A DNA stretch of 24,609 nucleotides from CAZMFZ01 sp964565665 (GCA_964565665.1 CAZMFZ010000049.1:1-24609); one strand, 5' to 3'. Positions 1-7,714 are shown, numbered from the stretch's first letter. Notes: generated by a model not told the origin, from the letters alone. Translations and numbers: made by a program.

Positions 1-433
1 CCCAATGACCCACGATTTGTTCAAGTCGTTTGCCGAGGCATTTACATTTACAATCGACTCGATACTTATTTCTGATTTAAAAGAGGGCGTATTTTATGCA
101 AAACTAGTGTGCTCTGATGGCATTTCTAACCACGATATAGATGCACGACCTTCAGATGCCATTGCCATTGGTTTGCGATTCAATGTACCGATTTTTACCA
201 CTGAGGCTATCATGTCTGAGGCTGGCATTGTACTTGGCGATTATGAAGAAGAAAGCCAACAAAAAAAGCCGAAAAAAGCCTCTAAAGCTGAGAAAGCCAA
301 TAAAACATTGGGTAACGACAATTTGAAAGATATGACAGCAGATGAACTGAAAAAACTGCTTGACGATACCCTGAAAAAAGAAGATTACGAAAAAGCTGCG
401 ATTATTCGCGATGAACTAAATAGAAGAAATTGA
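1..433 (+). CDS. Bifunctional nuclease (DUF151/BFN) domain protein with C-terminal UVR motif, 5' end missing
   Basis: The reading frame is open at the left edge (codon 2-4 is Pro, then Met at 5), so the gene begins outside the window. The visible 142 residues start at RPMTHDLFKSF-type sequence, which in DUF151/BFN proteins lies in the middle of the domain. Supporting motifs are LKEGVFYAKLVCSDG and DARPSDAIAIGLRFNVPIF, the usual conserved C-terminal half. A lysine-rich linker (about residues 83-105) follows, then a UvrB/UvrC-like motif (about 107-142, DYEKAAIIRDELNR). The BFN-UVR arrangement is common in Bacteroidota; the family was named from reported nuclease activity, but its cellular role there is not settled. 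The gene converges on the small secreted protein at 498-845, with a shared hairpin terminator between them. The Met at 5 is internal and is not the true start. Confidence 0.88.
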   Translation, partial: PMTHDLFKSFAEAFTFTIDSILISDLKEGVFYAKLVCSDGISNHDIDARPSDAIAIGLRFNVPIFTTEAIMSEAGIVLGDYEEESQQKKPKKASKAEKANKTLGNDNLKDMTADELKKLLDDTLKKEDYEKAAIIRDELNRRN

Positions 434-439
434 CATAAA

Positions 440-475
440 AAAACAGCATTAGATTTCTCTTTTGCTGTTTTCTTT
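440..475. terminator. Bidirectional intrinsic terminator between convergent genes
   Basis: A perfect 9-bp inverted repeat (AAAACAGCA 440-448 and TGCTGTTTT 463-471, 14-nt loop) lies 7 bases after the stop of the BFN gene. It is followed by T-rich sequence on the plus strand and preceded by an A run that gives a U tract on the minus strand. It can therefore serve both the BFN gene and the convergent gene ending at 498. Confidence 0.7.
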
Positions 476-497
476 TAACTTAGAAATAAGAAGCTAT

Positions 498-845
498 TTA
501 ATCTTGAATTACTACTTTAATTTTATTCACTTGCTTGTCCTTTAGTGAATCTGTCAATTCTCCATTGCCGTAGTTGTTCTTTTTATCTTTCACGGCATTG
601 ATATAATAAGGAATTGGCTCTAAACCTTTGAAGTGAACAACTCCTTTTTTATCGGTATAATGTTCGTCAATCGCATTTTTTTCGGCCTTATAGTCAGCCT
701 CAGTTTTAAAAAGCCTCACCCTTACCCCTTCTTCTTCTTTCCCAAGATTGTTAATTACGGTCAGTTTTAAAGAAGTAGTAATGATTTGAAATGAAAACAA
801 TGCTATTGAGATTGCTAGGGTAAAAAGTAAAATTATTTTTTTCAT
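498..845 (-). CDS. Small secreted protein with transthyretin/carboxypeptidase-regulatory-like beta-sandwich
   Basis: This encodes 115 residues. It begins with a lysine pair and a hydrophobic stretch (residues 4-22) typical of a Sec signal peptide, so the protein is probably periplasmic or exposed outside the cytoplasm. The rest alternates beta-strand-like stretches. The pattern LKLTVINNLGKEEEGVRVRL, then TDKKGVVHFKGLEPIPYYI, is what Ig-like CarboxypepD_reg/prealbumin-type domains show (an N-terminal valine-rich strand, a DKKG turn, then a strand ending in YYI). There are no cysteines in the mature part and no catalytic motif. It stands alone, with its own upstream region, converging on the BFN gene. 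Function is unknown; a small adhesive or structural envelope protein would fit but is only inference. Confidence 0.75.
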   Translation of the reverse strand: MKKIILLFTLAISIALFSFQIITTSLKLTVINNLGKEEEGVRVRLFKTEADYKAEKNAIDEHYTDKKGVVHFKGLEPIPYYINAVKDKKNNYGNGELTDSLKDKQVNKIKVVIQD

Positions 846-927
846 AATTTATATATTGGTTTTAAAATATTGTTTGTGCCTTGTAAATTTATAAGTATAA
901 TGCAGAAATGCAAAATGAAATTCAATT

Positions 928-2202
928 TTACTTTTTAAGCTGCCCAAGCGTAAGGGCACTCATAGCACATCTGAAGCCAATAGTAGAGGCCGAAGAATCT
1001 TCGGTCAGATACCTTCTTGTATAAGGCGAGAGCCAATAGGCATTATCGTTCCAAGAGCCGCCTTTGTAAACCCTAAATCTTTCTTCCTCCAAGTATTCCT
1101 CAAAATTATTGGTTTCTGGATCGTATGGGTCTTTTTCTTTTAAGTTTAGATCCTTATTGAACTCAAATTGTTCGTATTCAGCAGGCAAATATTCATACAA
1201 ATCTTGTACCCATTCGTTTACATTTCCAGCAATATTATAAAGCCCTACATCATTTGGAGGATATGAATATATGTATTCGGTATACACGGCTCCATCGTTT
1301 CTCATGCCTGCAATGCCTGAATAATCGCCTCTGCCACGCTTAAAATTAGCGAAAAAATAGCCCTGCTGCTTTGCATAAGGATTTCTAGAGCCGCTACCAT
1401 CCCAAGGGTATATTCTTTTATAGTAATCTTTTTCATCAACATATGGGTCCATATAGCTGAAAGTGAGCGAGGCATATATCCACTCAGCCTCTGTGGGAAG
1501 CCTGTATTCAGGAAATTTAGGTCTTTCCTTCTTGCCTTCGCCAGGCTGGGTTGGTGTACGGTAACCTTCATCTACAAAAGTGGTATCGTTGAGCTGTATC
1601 TTTTTCCCTGTTCCTTTTTTGGCTACAAATGTGCCAACATAATCTTTCTTGAAAGCTTTTGGGTCGGTTCTCCACTTGCAATATTCATTGGCTTGCAACC
1701 ACGAAACGCCCACTACCGGATAAAAACGAAAAGCAGGATGCCTCAAATAGTTTTCTACATAATAGTCGTTGAATGAAAACTGCCTCATCCATACTCCCGT
1801 ATCAGGCAAAGCGTTTACATATTCTTGTTCTGAATATTTTCTAATATAAAATAAATATTCTAGCCAATGCACATTTGCAATCTCAGCTTCATCCATATAA
1901 AACGATTCTACTGTTGCAGTATAATTTCTTCTTTTGTTATGGGTAAATTCCTGCTCTTCAAAGCCTATTAATGCTTTGCCGCCTTCTACGAATATCATAC
2001 TTGGGCTTAGATTGGGCGGCAAAAGCGGCTGGCTGAAATTTGAATTGTCAGGATGAAAAGTAGAATCAGAACTTTTAAATTGCATTCCAGTAGCCGAACT
2101 GGCAGTTCCGGGTGCTTTGCCTGAAGGAGCTTTGCTTTTGAAACAAGCCACTGCTGCCAGTAATATCAGAAAAGTAAGTATAAATGGCTTTATAAAATTC
2201 AA
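928..2202 (-). CDS. gldJ: GldJ-like gliding motility / type 9 secretion lipoprotein (FGE-sulfatase fold)
   Basis: The 424-residue protein has a lipoprotein signal (hydrophobic 8-19, Cys20 in LAAVAC). A formylglycine-generating-enzyme-like domain (about 66-415) carries MIFVEGGKALIGF, SFYMDEAEIANVHWLEYL, YLRHPAF..YPVVGVSW, PEYRLPTEAEWIYAS, ANFKRGRGDYSGIAG, GLYNIAGNVNEWVQDLYEY and STIGFRCAMS. The LRHP..YPVVGV and ANFKRGRGDY blocks match GldJ rather than GldK as I remember them. GldJ is an outer-membrane lipoprotein needed for gliding and for stability of the GldK/T9SS ring in Flavobacterium. At 424 residues it is shorter than the flavobacterial protein (about 560). The cysteine pair used by true FGEs just before the DSSAS segment is absent, so a structural rather than catalytic role is likely. 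It is divergent from the RNA methyltransferase gene. Confidence 0.83.
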   Translation of the reverse strand: MNFIKPFILTFLILLAAVACFKSKAPSGKAPGTASSATGMQFKSSDSTFHPDNSNFSQPLLPPNLSPSMIFVEGGKALIGFEEQEFTHNKRRNYTATVESFYMDEAEIANVHWLEYLFYIRKYSEQEYVNALPDTGVWMRQFSFNDYYVENYLRHPAFRFYPVVGVSWLQANEYCKWRTDPKAFKKDYVGTFVAKKGTGKKIQLNDTTFVDEGYRTPTQPGEGKKERPKFPEYRLPTEAEWIYASLTFSYMDPYVDEKDYYKRIYPWDGSGSRNPYAKQQGYFFANFKRGRGDYSGIAGMRNDGAVYTEYIYSYPPNDVGLYNIAGNVNEWVQDLYEYLPAEYEQFEFNKDLNLKEKDPYDPETNNFEEYLEEERFRVYKGGSWNDNAYWLSPYTRRYLTEDSSASTIGFRCAMSALTLGQLKK

Positions 2203-2303
2203 ACGGAGGTAAAATTAAAAGCAGATTGCTACGTTACATTATTTGAATCACGAAAATAAACATAAAAAATGATATTTTGCAAACCATAAGTACTTGACTG
2301 TTA

Positions 2304-2846
2304 ATGAGGAAGCTAAAAAACGAGGAATTAGAACGCAAATCAGTAGCCGATTTTAGGCGATCTGAAAAATCACCTATTGCAATTGTGCTCGACAATGTGA
2401 GAAGTATGAATAATATAGGCTCTGTTTTCAGAACTTCCGATGCTTTCTTAGTTGAGAAGATTTATCTATGCGGAATTACTGCCACACCGCCCCACAGAGA
2501 CATTCATAAAACAGCTTTGGGAGCTACTGAAACTGTAGCTTGGCAATATTTTGAATCAGTAGAAATGTGTATTGAGAAATTAAAAGCCGAAAACTATGAA
2601 ATTGTGGCTATTGAGCAAACTACCAATTCACAAAATTTACATTCATTTACACCCGATAAATTTGCAAAATATGCTTTGATATTTGGCAATGAAGTAGATG
2701 GTGTAAGCGAAAATGTAATGCCGTTGTGCGATTTCAGTATAGAAATTCCGCAACTTGGGCATAAGCATTCGCTAAATATTTCTGTATCGGCAGGAATTGT
2801 ATTGTGGGATTTTATTTCGAAATTAAATACTTCTGATTATCAATAA
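2304..2846 (+). CDS. SpoU/TrmH-family RNA 2'-O-methyltransferase
   Basis: The protein of 180 residues uses S-adenosylmethionine to methylate a ribose 2'-OH in tRNA or rRNA. The SPOUT trefoil-knot motifs are clear: motif 1 NVRSMNNIGSVFRTSDAF (31-48, with N37, G39 and R43), motif 2 IFGNEVDGVSENVM (127-139, with N129, E130 and G133) and motif 3 SLNISVSAGIVLWDF (156-170, with S156, L157 and N158). It is only the catalytic domain plus a short N-terminal helix, lacking the L30e-like substrate-binding domain of RlmB-type enzymes. That is closer to TrmH/TrmL-type proteins. The specific RNA target cannot be read from sequence. It is divergent from gldJ and is followed after 25 bp by the sugar transferase, which has its own promoter motif. 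Confidence 0.88.
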   Translation: MRKLKNEELERKSVADFRRSEKSPIAIVLDNVRSMNNIGSVFRTSDAFLVEKIYLCGITATPPHRDIHKTALGATETVAWQYFESVEMCIEKLKAENYEIVAIEQTTNSQNLHSFTPDKFAKYALIFGNEVDGVSENVMPLCDFSIEIPQLGHKHSLNISVSAGIVLWDFISKLNTSDYQ

Positions 2847-2852
2847 TTCCTA

Positions 2853-2860
2853 TATTTTTG
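2853..2860 (+). promoter_or_regulatory. Bacteroidota-type -7 element for the sugar transferase gene
   Basis: TATTTTTG matches the TAnnTTTG -7 consensus of the Bacteroidota primary sigma factor and ends 11 bases before the ATG at 2872, implying a very short leader. No convincing -33 TTTG was found at normal spacing, so this is tentative. Confidence 0.4.
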
Positions 2861-2871
2861 TCTGATAAATA

Positions 2872-4254
2872 ATGGCATCTCCGGCAGCAAAATACACCAA
2901 GCAAATACATTTCGCAGTAGATTTTTTTCTCATCAATTTTGCATTTTTTGATGGGTATTTTTTAAAATTCGGACACTTAAATTTGTTTGAAGACAGCAAA
3001 TATTTTGTGTTCATTATTTACTTTAATGTGGCTTGGTTTATACTGGCCAATTCCATAGGTTCTTATGATTTCAACCCAAATAAAGGAATCGAAAATGTGC
3101 TGAAAAATATTTTTCGGCTATTTGGCTTTCATTTGCTGGCAGTTTCTTTTTTCTGGGTATTTATCAAAGGCTATTATTTTTCAAGAGAACATCTAGTAAC
3201 AGTGTATTTGATACAATTTGTGACTATTCTCAGTTGGAAAATGGCCTTGTATTACTTTATGAAGTTTTATAGAAAACAATGGTTTCGCACCAAAAGCGTG
3301 GTGATTATTGGCTACGGAGATACGGCAGTGGAGCTGAGTAAATTTTTCGATCAATTTCCTGAATATGGTTATCGGTTTCTAGGCTTTCTACACGATAAAA
3401 CCTATCAATCGAGTGATATAATTGGCAGAGTTACAGATTTGCCAATGCTTGCCGAAAATGTAAATATTGATGAAATATTTTGCTCACTACCCGATTTGCC
3501 AGATTTAAACATTGATGAGTTGGCCGATTTCGCTGATAATAAAGTAATCAGGTTTAGAATTTTGCCTGATTTCAGAGGCTTTACCAGCAGGAATATTCTC
3601 ATTGATTTGTTTGAAGGCATTCCCGTAATTTCATTTCGCAATTTGCCACTAGACGATGCCTTGAACAGGTTTGTGAAACGCGGTTTTGATATAATTTTTT
3701 CATCACTCGTAATTATACTTTTGCTTTCATGGCTCGGGCCAATTATAGCTTTAATCATAAGGCTACAATCGAAAGGGCCGATTTTTTTCAGGCAAATGCG
3801 TACAGGTAAAGACAACCAAAATTTCTGGTGCTACAAATTCAGAAGTATGTATGTAAATGTAAACTCTGATAAAGTACAAGCCCGAAAAGGCGATGCCCGC
3901 ATTACACCCATTGGCAGATTTATTCGCAAAACCAGCATTGATGAATTTCCACAATTTTTCAATGTGCTACTCGGTCATATGTCGATAGTTGGGCCACGCC
4001 CGCACATGCTCAGGCATACTGAAGAGTATTCGCAAATAATAAAAAAATATATGGTTAGGCATTTTGTAAAGCCTGGAATTACCGGATTAGCACAAATAAA
4101 AGGCTACAGAGGCGAAACTACCGACCCTAAAATGATGAGAGGTAGGGTGAAATTCGATATTTTTTACATTGAAAACTGGTCTTTCTTCCTCGATTTGAAA
4201 ATTGTTTTCTACACTGTTAGAAATATTATTGTTGGCGAAGAAAATGCTGGTTAG
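2872..4254 (+). CDS. Exopolysaccharide biosynthesis polyprenyl glycosylphosphotransferase (WcaJ/WbaP type)
   Basis: This integral membrane enzyme of 460 residues transfers a sugar-1-phosphate from a nucleotide sugar to undecaprenyl phosphate, the first step in building exopolysaccharide or O-unit chains. Four hydrophobic segments occupy about residues 14-125. A Rossmann-like region follows (VVIIGYGDTAVELSKFF, 143-159), then a further membrane element (272-297) that begins the bacterial sugar transferase domain. Catalytic-domain landmarks are KRGFDIIFSS, GPIFFRQMRTGKD, KFRSMYVN, IDEFPQFFNVLLGHMSIVGPRP (acidic pair D357-E358, GPRP 374-377) and KPGITGLAQIKGYRG. Length and layout are typical of the full-length family. 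No glycosyltransferases or Wzx/Wzy genes are adjacent; manC, a plausible supplier of GDP-mannose for glycans, lies about 12.6 kb away. Confidence 0.93.
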   Translation: MASPAAKYTKQIHFAVDFFLINFAFFDGYFLKFGHLNLFEDSKYFVFIIYFNVAWFILANSIGSYDFNPNKGIENVLKNIFRLFGFHLLAVSFFWVFIKGYYFSREHLVTVYLIQFVTILSWKMALYYFMKFYRKQWFRTKSVVIIGYGDTAVELSKFFDQFPEYGYRFLGFLHDKTYQSSDIIGRVTDLPMLAENVNIDEIFCSLPDLPDLNIDELADFADNKVIRFRILPDFRGFTSRNILIDLFEGIPVISFRNLPLDDALNRFVKRGFDIIFSSLVIILLLSWLGPIIALIIRLQSKGPIFFRQMRTGKDNQNFWCYKFRSMYVNVNSDKVQARKGDARITPIGRFIRKTSIDEFPQFFNVLLGHMSIVGPRPHMLRHTEEYSQIIKKYMVRHFVKPGITGLAQIKGYRGETTDPKMMRGRVKFDIFYIENWSFFLDLKIVFYTVRNIIVGEENAG

Positions 4255-4348
4255 CTAATCTAAAACTTCTTCAATGGCTTCGTCTTATACCTCTTTTCTG
4301 CCAAAAATTCAAAATTCTATTACCCATTTTTTATAAAATATGCCAAAC

Positions 4349-4417
4349 TGACACAATTTGTGCCTATTCGTTTAGTTTTGTCATTTCCCCATCCGTTGGC
4401 ACAATCATTGTCATTTC
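4349..4417 (+). promoter_or_regulatory. dnaK upstream region: -7 motif, sigma-54-like -24/-12 motif and paired repeats
   Basis: Several elements overlap here. TAGTTTTG at 4373-4380 fits TAnnTTTG. TTGGCACAATCATTGT at 4396-4411 has TGGCAC-N5-TTG with the exact GG-to-G spacing of sigma-54 promoters; the -12 element reads TTGT instead of TTGC. A start about 12 bases downstream would give a leader of roughly 40 nt before the ATG at 4466. The 16-mer at 4349-4364 (TGACACAATTTGTGCC) is an imperfect inverted copy (12/16) of 4398-4413, and TTGTCATTTC is repeated directly at 4378-4387 and 4408-4417. No CIRCE (HrcA) operator is present. Confidence 0.45.
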
Positions 4418-4465
4418 GCAATTCAAATCATAGAAAATTATTCTTAAACATAAATATAGACCACA

Positions 4466-6382
4466 ATGGGAAAAATAATTGGTATAGACTTAGGTACTAC
4501 TAACTCGTGCGTAGCAGTGATGGAAGGTAACGAGCCTGTAGTAATCCCTAATAGTGAAGGCCGCAGAACAACACCTTCAATTGTTGCTTTTTTAGATAAT
4601 GGAAATGGTGAACGTAAAGTAGGTGACCCTGCCAAACGCCAAGCCATTACCAATCCGCAAAACACCATATTTTCTGTAAAAAGATTTATGGGAAAAGCTT
4701 TTAACGATAGCAAAAGCGAAGCTGTAAATGTGCCTTACAAAGTAGAGGAAGGCACAAACAATACGCCTAGAATTAGAATTGGCGATAGGCAATATACACC
4801 TCAGGAAATATCTGCCATGATTCTTCAGAAAATGAAGCAAACTGCAGAAGATTATTTGGGAACCACAGTTACAGAAGCTGTTATCACCGTTCCTGCTTAT
4901 TTTAGCGATGCAGAACGCCAAGCAACGAAAGAGGCTGGTTTGATAGCAGGGTTGGATGTTAAACGTATTTTGAATGAGCCTACTGCCGCAGCTTTGGCTT
5001 ATGGTTTAGACAAAAAGCATGCTGACATGAAAATTGCAGTATTCGATTTGGGAGGCGGTACTTTTGATGTATCTATTCTTGAATTGGGCGAAGGCGTATT
5101 TGAAGTAAAATCTACTGATGGTGATGTACACTTGGGTGGTGATGATTTCGATCAACGCATTATCGATTGGCTAGCTCAAGAGTTCTTAAATGATGAAAAT
5201 ATCGATTTGAGAAAAGACCCAATGGCTTTGCAACGCTTGAAAGAAGCGGCTGAAAAAGCTAAAATTGAGTTGTCGAGTTCAAACGAAACTGAAATAAATT
5301 TGCCTTATATAATGCCTGTGAATGGCATTCCTAAGCACTTAGTTAAAAAATTGACCCGCGCCAAATTCGAGCAATTGTGCGATGATTTGATTACACGCTG
5401 CATGGAACCAACCAAACGGGCATTGAAAAATGCGGGGTATTCTATTACAGAAATAAATGAAGTTTTATTGGTGGGCGGCTCTACCCGTATACCAAGAATT
5501 CAAGATGAAGTAGAGAAATTCTTTGGTAGAAAACCTTCGAAAGGTGTAAACCCTGATGAAGTAGTGGCTTTAGGTGCTGCAATTCAAGGTGCAGTTTTGA
5601 GTGGTGAAGTAAAAGATGTGTTGCTGCTTGATGTAACGCCACTTTCTTTGGGTATTGAAACCATGGGCGGTGTGCTTACAAAATTAATTGAGGCCAACAC
5701 TACCATTCCAACCAAACGCTCAGAAACATTTTCTACAGCTGCAGATAATCAACCGTCTGTAGAATTGCATGTGTTGCAGGGCGAACGCCCAATGGCAAAA
5801 GATAACAGAACTATTGGTAAATTTAATTTGGATGGTATTCCACCAGCACCAAGAGGAGTGCCTCAAATTGAAGTTACATTTGATATTGATGCCAATGGTA
5901 TTTTGAATGTATCGGCCAAAGACAAAGGCACAGGAAAAGAGCAAAAAATCAGAATTGAAGCTTCTTCGGGCTTAAGCAAAGAAGAAATCGAGAAAATGAA
6001 AAATGAAGCTAGAGCCAATGAAGCTTCCGATAAAGCTGAAAAAGAATCGGTAGAGAAGATAAACCAAGCAGATTCATTGATTTTCCAAACGGAGAAACAA
6101 TTGAAAGAATTTGGCGACAAACTTTCTGCTGGTAATAAAACAGCTATTGAAGATGCTCTTGGCAAATTAAGAATGGCTCATGCTAGCAAAAATGCTGCTG
6201 ATATTGATACCGCTTTGAATGAGTTGAACAATGCATGGCAAGCCGCATCATCTGAAATGTATAATACTGCTAATCAGGGAAATCCTGAAGGTGGGGCCGA
6301 TAATGCTTCGGCAAATGGTGGTGGCTCGACCAACACTGCCGATGCTGAGGTTACAGATGTTCCTTTTGAAGAAGTAAAGTAG
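4466..6382 (+). CDS. dnaK: Molecular chaperone DnaK (Hsp70)
   Basis: The ATP-dependent Hsp70 chaperone folds nascent and stress-damaged proteins together with DnaJ and GrpE. Its 638 residues are the usual length. The start GKIIGIDLGTTNSCVAVMEG (phosphate-1 loop) is followed by AVITVPAYFSDAERQATKEA, LNEPTAAALAYG, AVFDLGGGTFDVSIL (phosphate 2) and LLVGGSTRIPRIQ (adenosine loop). The interdomain linker VKDVLLLDVTPLSLGIETMG precedes the substrate-binding beta domain (about 390-505). The helical lid (about 510-605) is followed by a Gly/Asn/Ala-rich disordered tail ending in the DnaJ/GrpE-type DVPFEEVK signature. dnaJ and grpE are not next to it. The upstream region has unusual regulatory candidates and the gene ends in a strong terminator, so it looks monocistronic. 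Confidence 0.98.
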   Translation: MGKIIGIDLGTTNSCVAVMEGNEPVVIPNSEGRRTTPSIVAFLDNGNGERKVGDPAKRQAITNPQNTIFSVKRFMGKAFNDSKSEAVNVPYKVEEGTNNTPRIRIGDRQYTPQEISAMILQKMKQTAEDYLGTTVTEAVITVPAYFSDAERQATKEAGLIAGLDVKRILNEPTAAALAYGLDKKHADMKIAVFDLGGGTFDVSILELGEGVFEVKSTDGDVHLGGDDFDQRIIDWLAQEFLNDENIDLRKDPMALQRLKEAAEKAKIELSSSNETEINLPYIMPVNGIPKHLVKKLTRAKFEQLCDDLITRCMEPTKRALKNAGYSITEINEVLLVGGSTRIPRIQDEVEKFFGRKPSKGVNPDEVVALGAAIQGAVLSGEVKDVLLLDVTPLSLGIETMGGVLTKLIEANTTIPTKRSETFSTAADNQPSVELHVLQGERPMAKDNRTIGKFNLDGIPPAPRGVPQIEVTFDIDANGILNVSAKDKGTGKEQKIRIEASSGLSKEEIEKMKNEARANEASDKAEKESVEKINQADSLIFQTEKQLKEFGDKLSAGNKTAIEDALGKLRMAHASKNAADIDTALNELNNAWQAASSEMYNTANQGNPEGGADNASANGGGSTNTADAEVTDVPFEEVK

Positions 6383-6410
6383 ATATACGCACCTAGTTTT
6401 AAAAATCGAA

Positions 6411-6446
6411 AAGTCCTCAATGTTGCAAAGCATTGAGGGCTTTTTA
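6411..6446 (+). terminator. Intrinsic terminator after dnaK
   Basis: An 11-bp stem (AGTCCTCAATG 6412-6422 with CATTGAGGGCT 6431-6441, one G-T wobble, 8-nt loop) is followed directly by a T run. It lies about 30 bases after the dnaK stop. Confidence 0.9.
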
Positions 6447-6551
6447 TATTTTATATTCAAGAAATCGATTCAGACAGTAGCCACATACTATATGATTAAA
6501 ATAGTATGAAGTTAAATCTAATCAATAGTGGTGTATGAATTTATTAAATTT

Positions 6552-6929
6552 CTAGAGCAATATTTCAGTAAATTCTATCCAATACCCGTCAGGATCTTGG
6601 ATAAAAACCTGCATTATACCATCGGGGCGTGCTTTAGGACCTATAAAAATAATATCTTTAGATTGTAAAAATACAGCCACCGCTTGCAGCGATTCTACTT
6701 GCACGGCAAAATGATTTCTTCTTGAGTGCGAGTGCGACACGTCTTCTGTTCTACCTTCCAAAATATGCAGTTGCTGTCTATTTCCCAGTGCAAACCACGC
6801 ACCTTGAAAATCAAAATTTGGTCTCGAAGCCAGCTGTGATAGTCCCAATATGTTTTTATAAAAATTTATACTTATAGGCACATCCTTTACCCACAGCGAT
6901 ACATGATTTATTTCAATAATACTGAGCAT
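6552..6929 (-). CDS. VOC-superfamily (glyoxalase/bleomycin-resistance fold) protein
   Basis: The 125-residue protein contains one VOC module pair: an N-terminal beta-alpha-beta-beta-beta unit starting INHVSLWVKDVPISINFY and ending LHILEG, then a second unit starting NHFAVQVESL and ending IQDPDGYWIEFTE. Positions that bind metal in this superfamily are occupied: H9, H55 or E58, H73 and E119. A metal-dependent lyase, isomerase or dioxygenase-like activity is therefore possible; the substrate cannot be deduced. Its ATG overlaps the TAA of the upstream nucleotidyltransferase gene (TAATG), so it is translationally coupled as the third gene of the HEPN-MNT operon. That is an unusual partner for a glyoxalase-like protein. 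Confidence 0.85.
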   Translation of the reverse strand: MLSIIEINHVSLWVKDVPISINFYKNILGLSQLASRPNFDFQGAWFALGNRQQLHILEGRTEDVSHSHSRRNHFAVQVESLQAVAVFLQSKDIIFIGPKARPDGIMQVFIQDPDGYWIEFTEILL

Positions 6930-7237
6930 TAACTTATTTTATATTCAATTCCTGTGTTTACTATTTCTTCCTCGAATGGGTCAGGGTCGTTGGGGTTGAA
7001 AAAATGAACCTCCAATTGCGGAAATTTTCTAAATAATGGCAATATTGGTATCATATCTATGCTTCTTATCCCTTGAAATTTACAGTCCCAAACTGCCAAA
7101 TCAATATCGCTTTCGTTATTGGGGTTTCCCTTAGCATATGATCCAAATAATATAGCTTTTTCAGGATTGTATCCTGCTGATTTCAATTCAATTAAAAAAT
7201 TATAAATAGTGGTTTCTAAAGCTTTTCGAGTAAACAT
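6929..7237 (-). CDS. Minimal nucleotidyltransferase (MNT, MntA-like)
   Basis: This small pol-beta-fold nucleotidyltransferase has 102 residues. The hallmark GS-x10-DxD is perfect: G32-S33 in FGSYAKGN, D44 and D46 in SDIDLAV. A third acidic residue is likely E77 (LEVHF). In HEPN-MNT toxin-antitoxin pairs such as HepT/MntA, this protein neutralises the HEPN toxin by transferring AMP to it. Here the MNT start lies 22 bp inside the upstream HEPN gene and its stop overlaps the VOC start, so the three are one transcriptional unit. AMPylation of the partner is inferred from the family and is not shown by the sequence. The N-terminal RKALETTIYNFLIEL helix is usual for the family. Confidence 0.88.
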   Translation of the reverse strand: MFTRKALETTIYNFLIELKSAGYNPEKAILFGSYAKGNPNNESDIDLAVWDCKFQGIRSIDMIPILPLFRKFPQLEVHFFNPNDPDPFEEEIVNTGIEYKIS

Positions 7238-7611
7238 TTTTTTAATTCTTCAATAGTCTTAAGCTGCTCCTTCATATAATTTTCTGTGGCCATTTTATGA
7301 AGTTTCATTTTATAGTCAGGATACCGAGTAGAAATATTCCAGTCTGTAATTAATGAAAGAAAATCGTAAAGTCTGGGTTCTAATTCCAATTCGGTTTCAT
7401 TTATCAAAAATTTTAAATCGTGGCTTCTAGGAGGCGTATTTGAAATATTGTCTTTCACCCAATGTGCCTTAATTAATTTCTCAATTACCAAATCAAACAT
7501 AAATAAACACATTACATATCGTTTGCCTTTGAAATTGTACATAGCTGTATCCCAGTTTTCTGCCGCAGAATTAATCCAAAAATCAATATGCTCTTGTTTA
7601 GTCATCATCAT
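7216..7611 (-). CDS. HEPN-domain protein, partner of the MNT gene
   Basis: The all-helical HEPN protein of 131 residues has family landmarks near the N-terminus (IDFWINSAAENWDTAMYNF, 9-27), a middle helix (FMFDLVIEKLIKAHW, 37-51), the HDL..L segment (64-69) and STRYPDY (94-100). HEPN proteins paired with MNTs often act as ribonuclease toxins using an R-x4-6-H motif. I could not find that spacing here: R96 is followed by H only at +9, and R62 by H at +2. It may therefore be a non-canonical or non-nuclease HEPN. Three consecutive ATG codons (7611, 7608, 7605) make the exact start uncertain. A -7-like element at 7619-7626 sits so close that the transcript would be nearly leaderless. Confidence 0.82.
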   Translation of the reverse strand: MMMTKQEHIDFWINSAAENWDTAMYNFKGKRYVMCLFMFDLVIEKLIKAHWVKDNISNTPPRSHDLKFLINETELELEPRLYDFLSLITDWNISTRYPDYKMKLHKMATENYMKEQLKTIEELKKCLLEKL

Positions 7612-7618
7612 TTGATTT

Positions 7619-7626
7619 CAAAATTA
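7619..7626 (-). promoter_or_regulatory. -7 element for the HEPN-MNT-VOC operon
   Basis: On the minus strand this reads TAATTTTG, matching TAnnTTTG. It is 8-14 bases upstream of the three in-frame ATG codons, so transcription would begin at or just before the start codon. Confidence 0.4.
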
Positions 7627-7669
7627 ATCATTTTCAATCCTCATCAACCTACAAACCATTCTATTATTA

Positions 7670-7677
7670 TACATTTG
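7670..7677 (+). promoter_or_regulatory. -7 element for proS
   Basis: TACATTTG matches TAnnTTTG and ends 37 bases upstream of the proS ATG at 7715. No clear -33 element was seen. Confidence 0.45.
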
Positions 7678-7714
7678 CACTTTTCTATAAGGCAATAAAT
7701 AACAAAATTAATAT

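Noticed and set aside
3405..3815. 136-codon frame antisense to the sugar transferase
   Set aside because: Shadow of a well-supported coding region; no recognisable domain.
4255..4465. CIRCE/HrcA operator upstream of dnaK
   Set aside because: The TTAGCACTC-N9-GAGTGCTAA pattern is absent; only other repeats are present.
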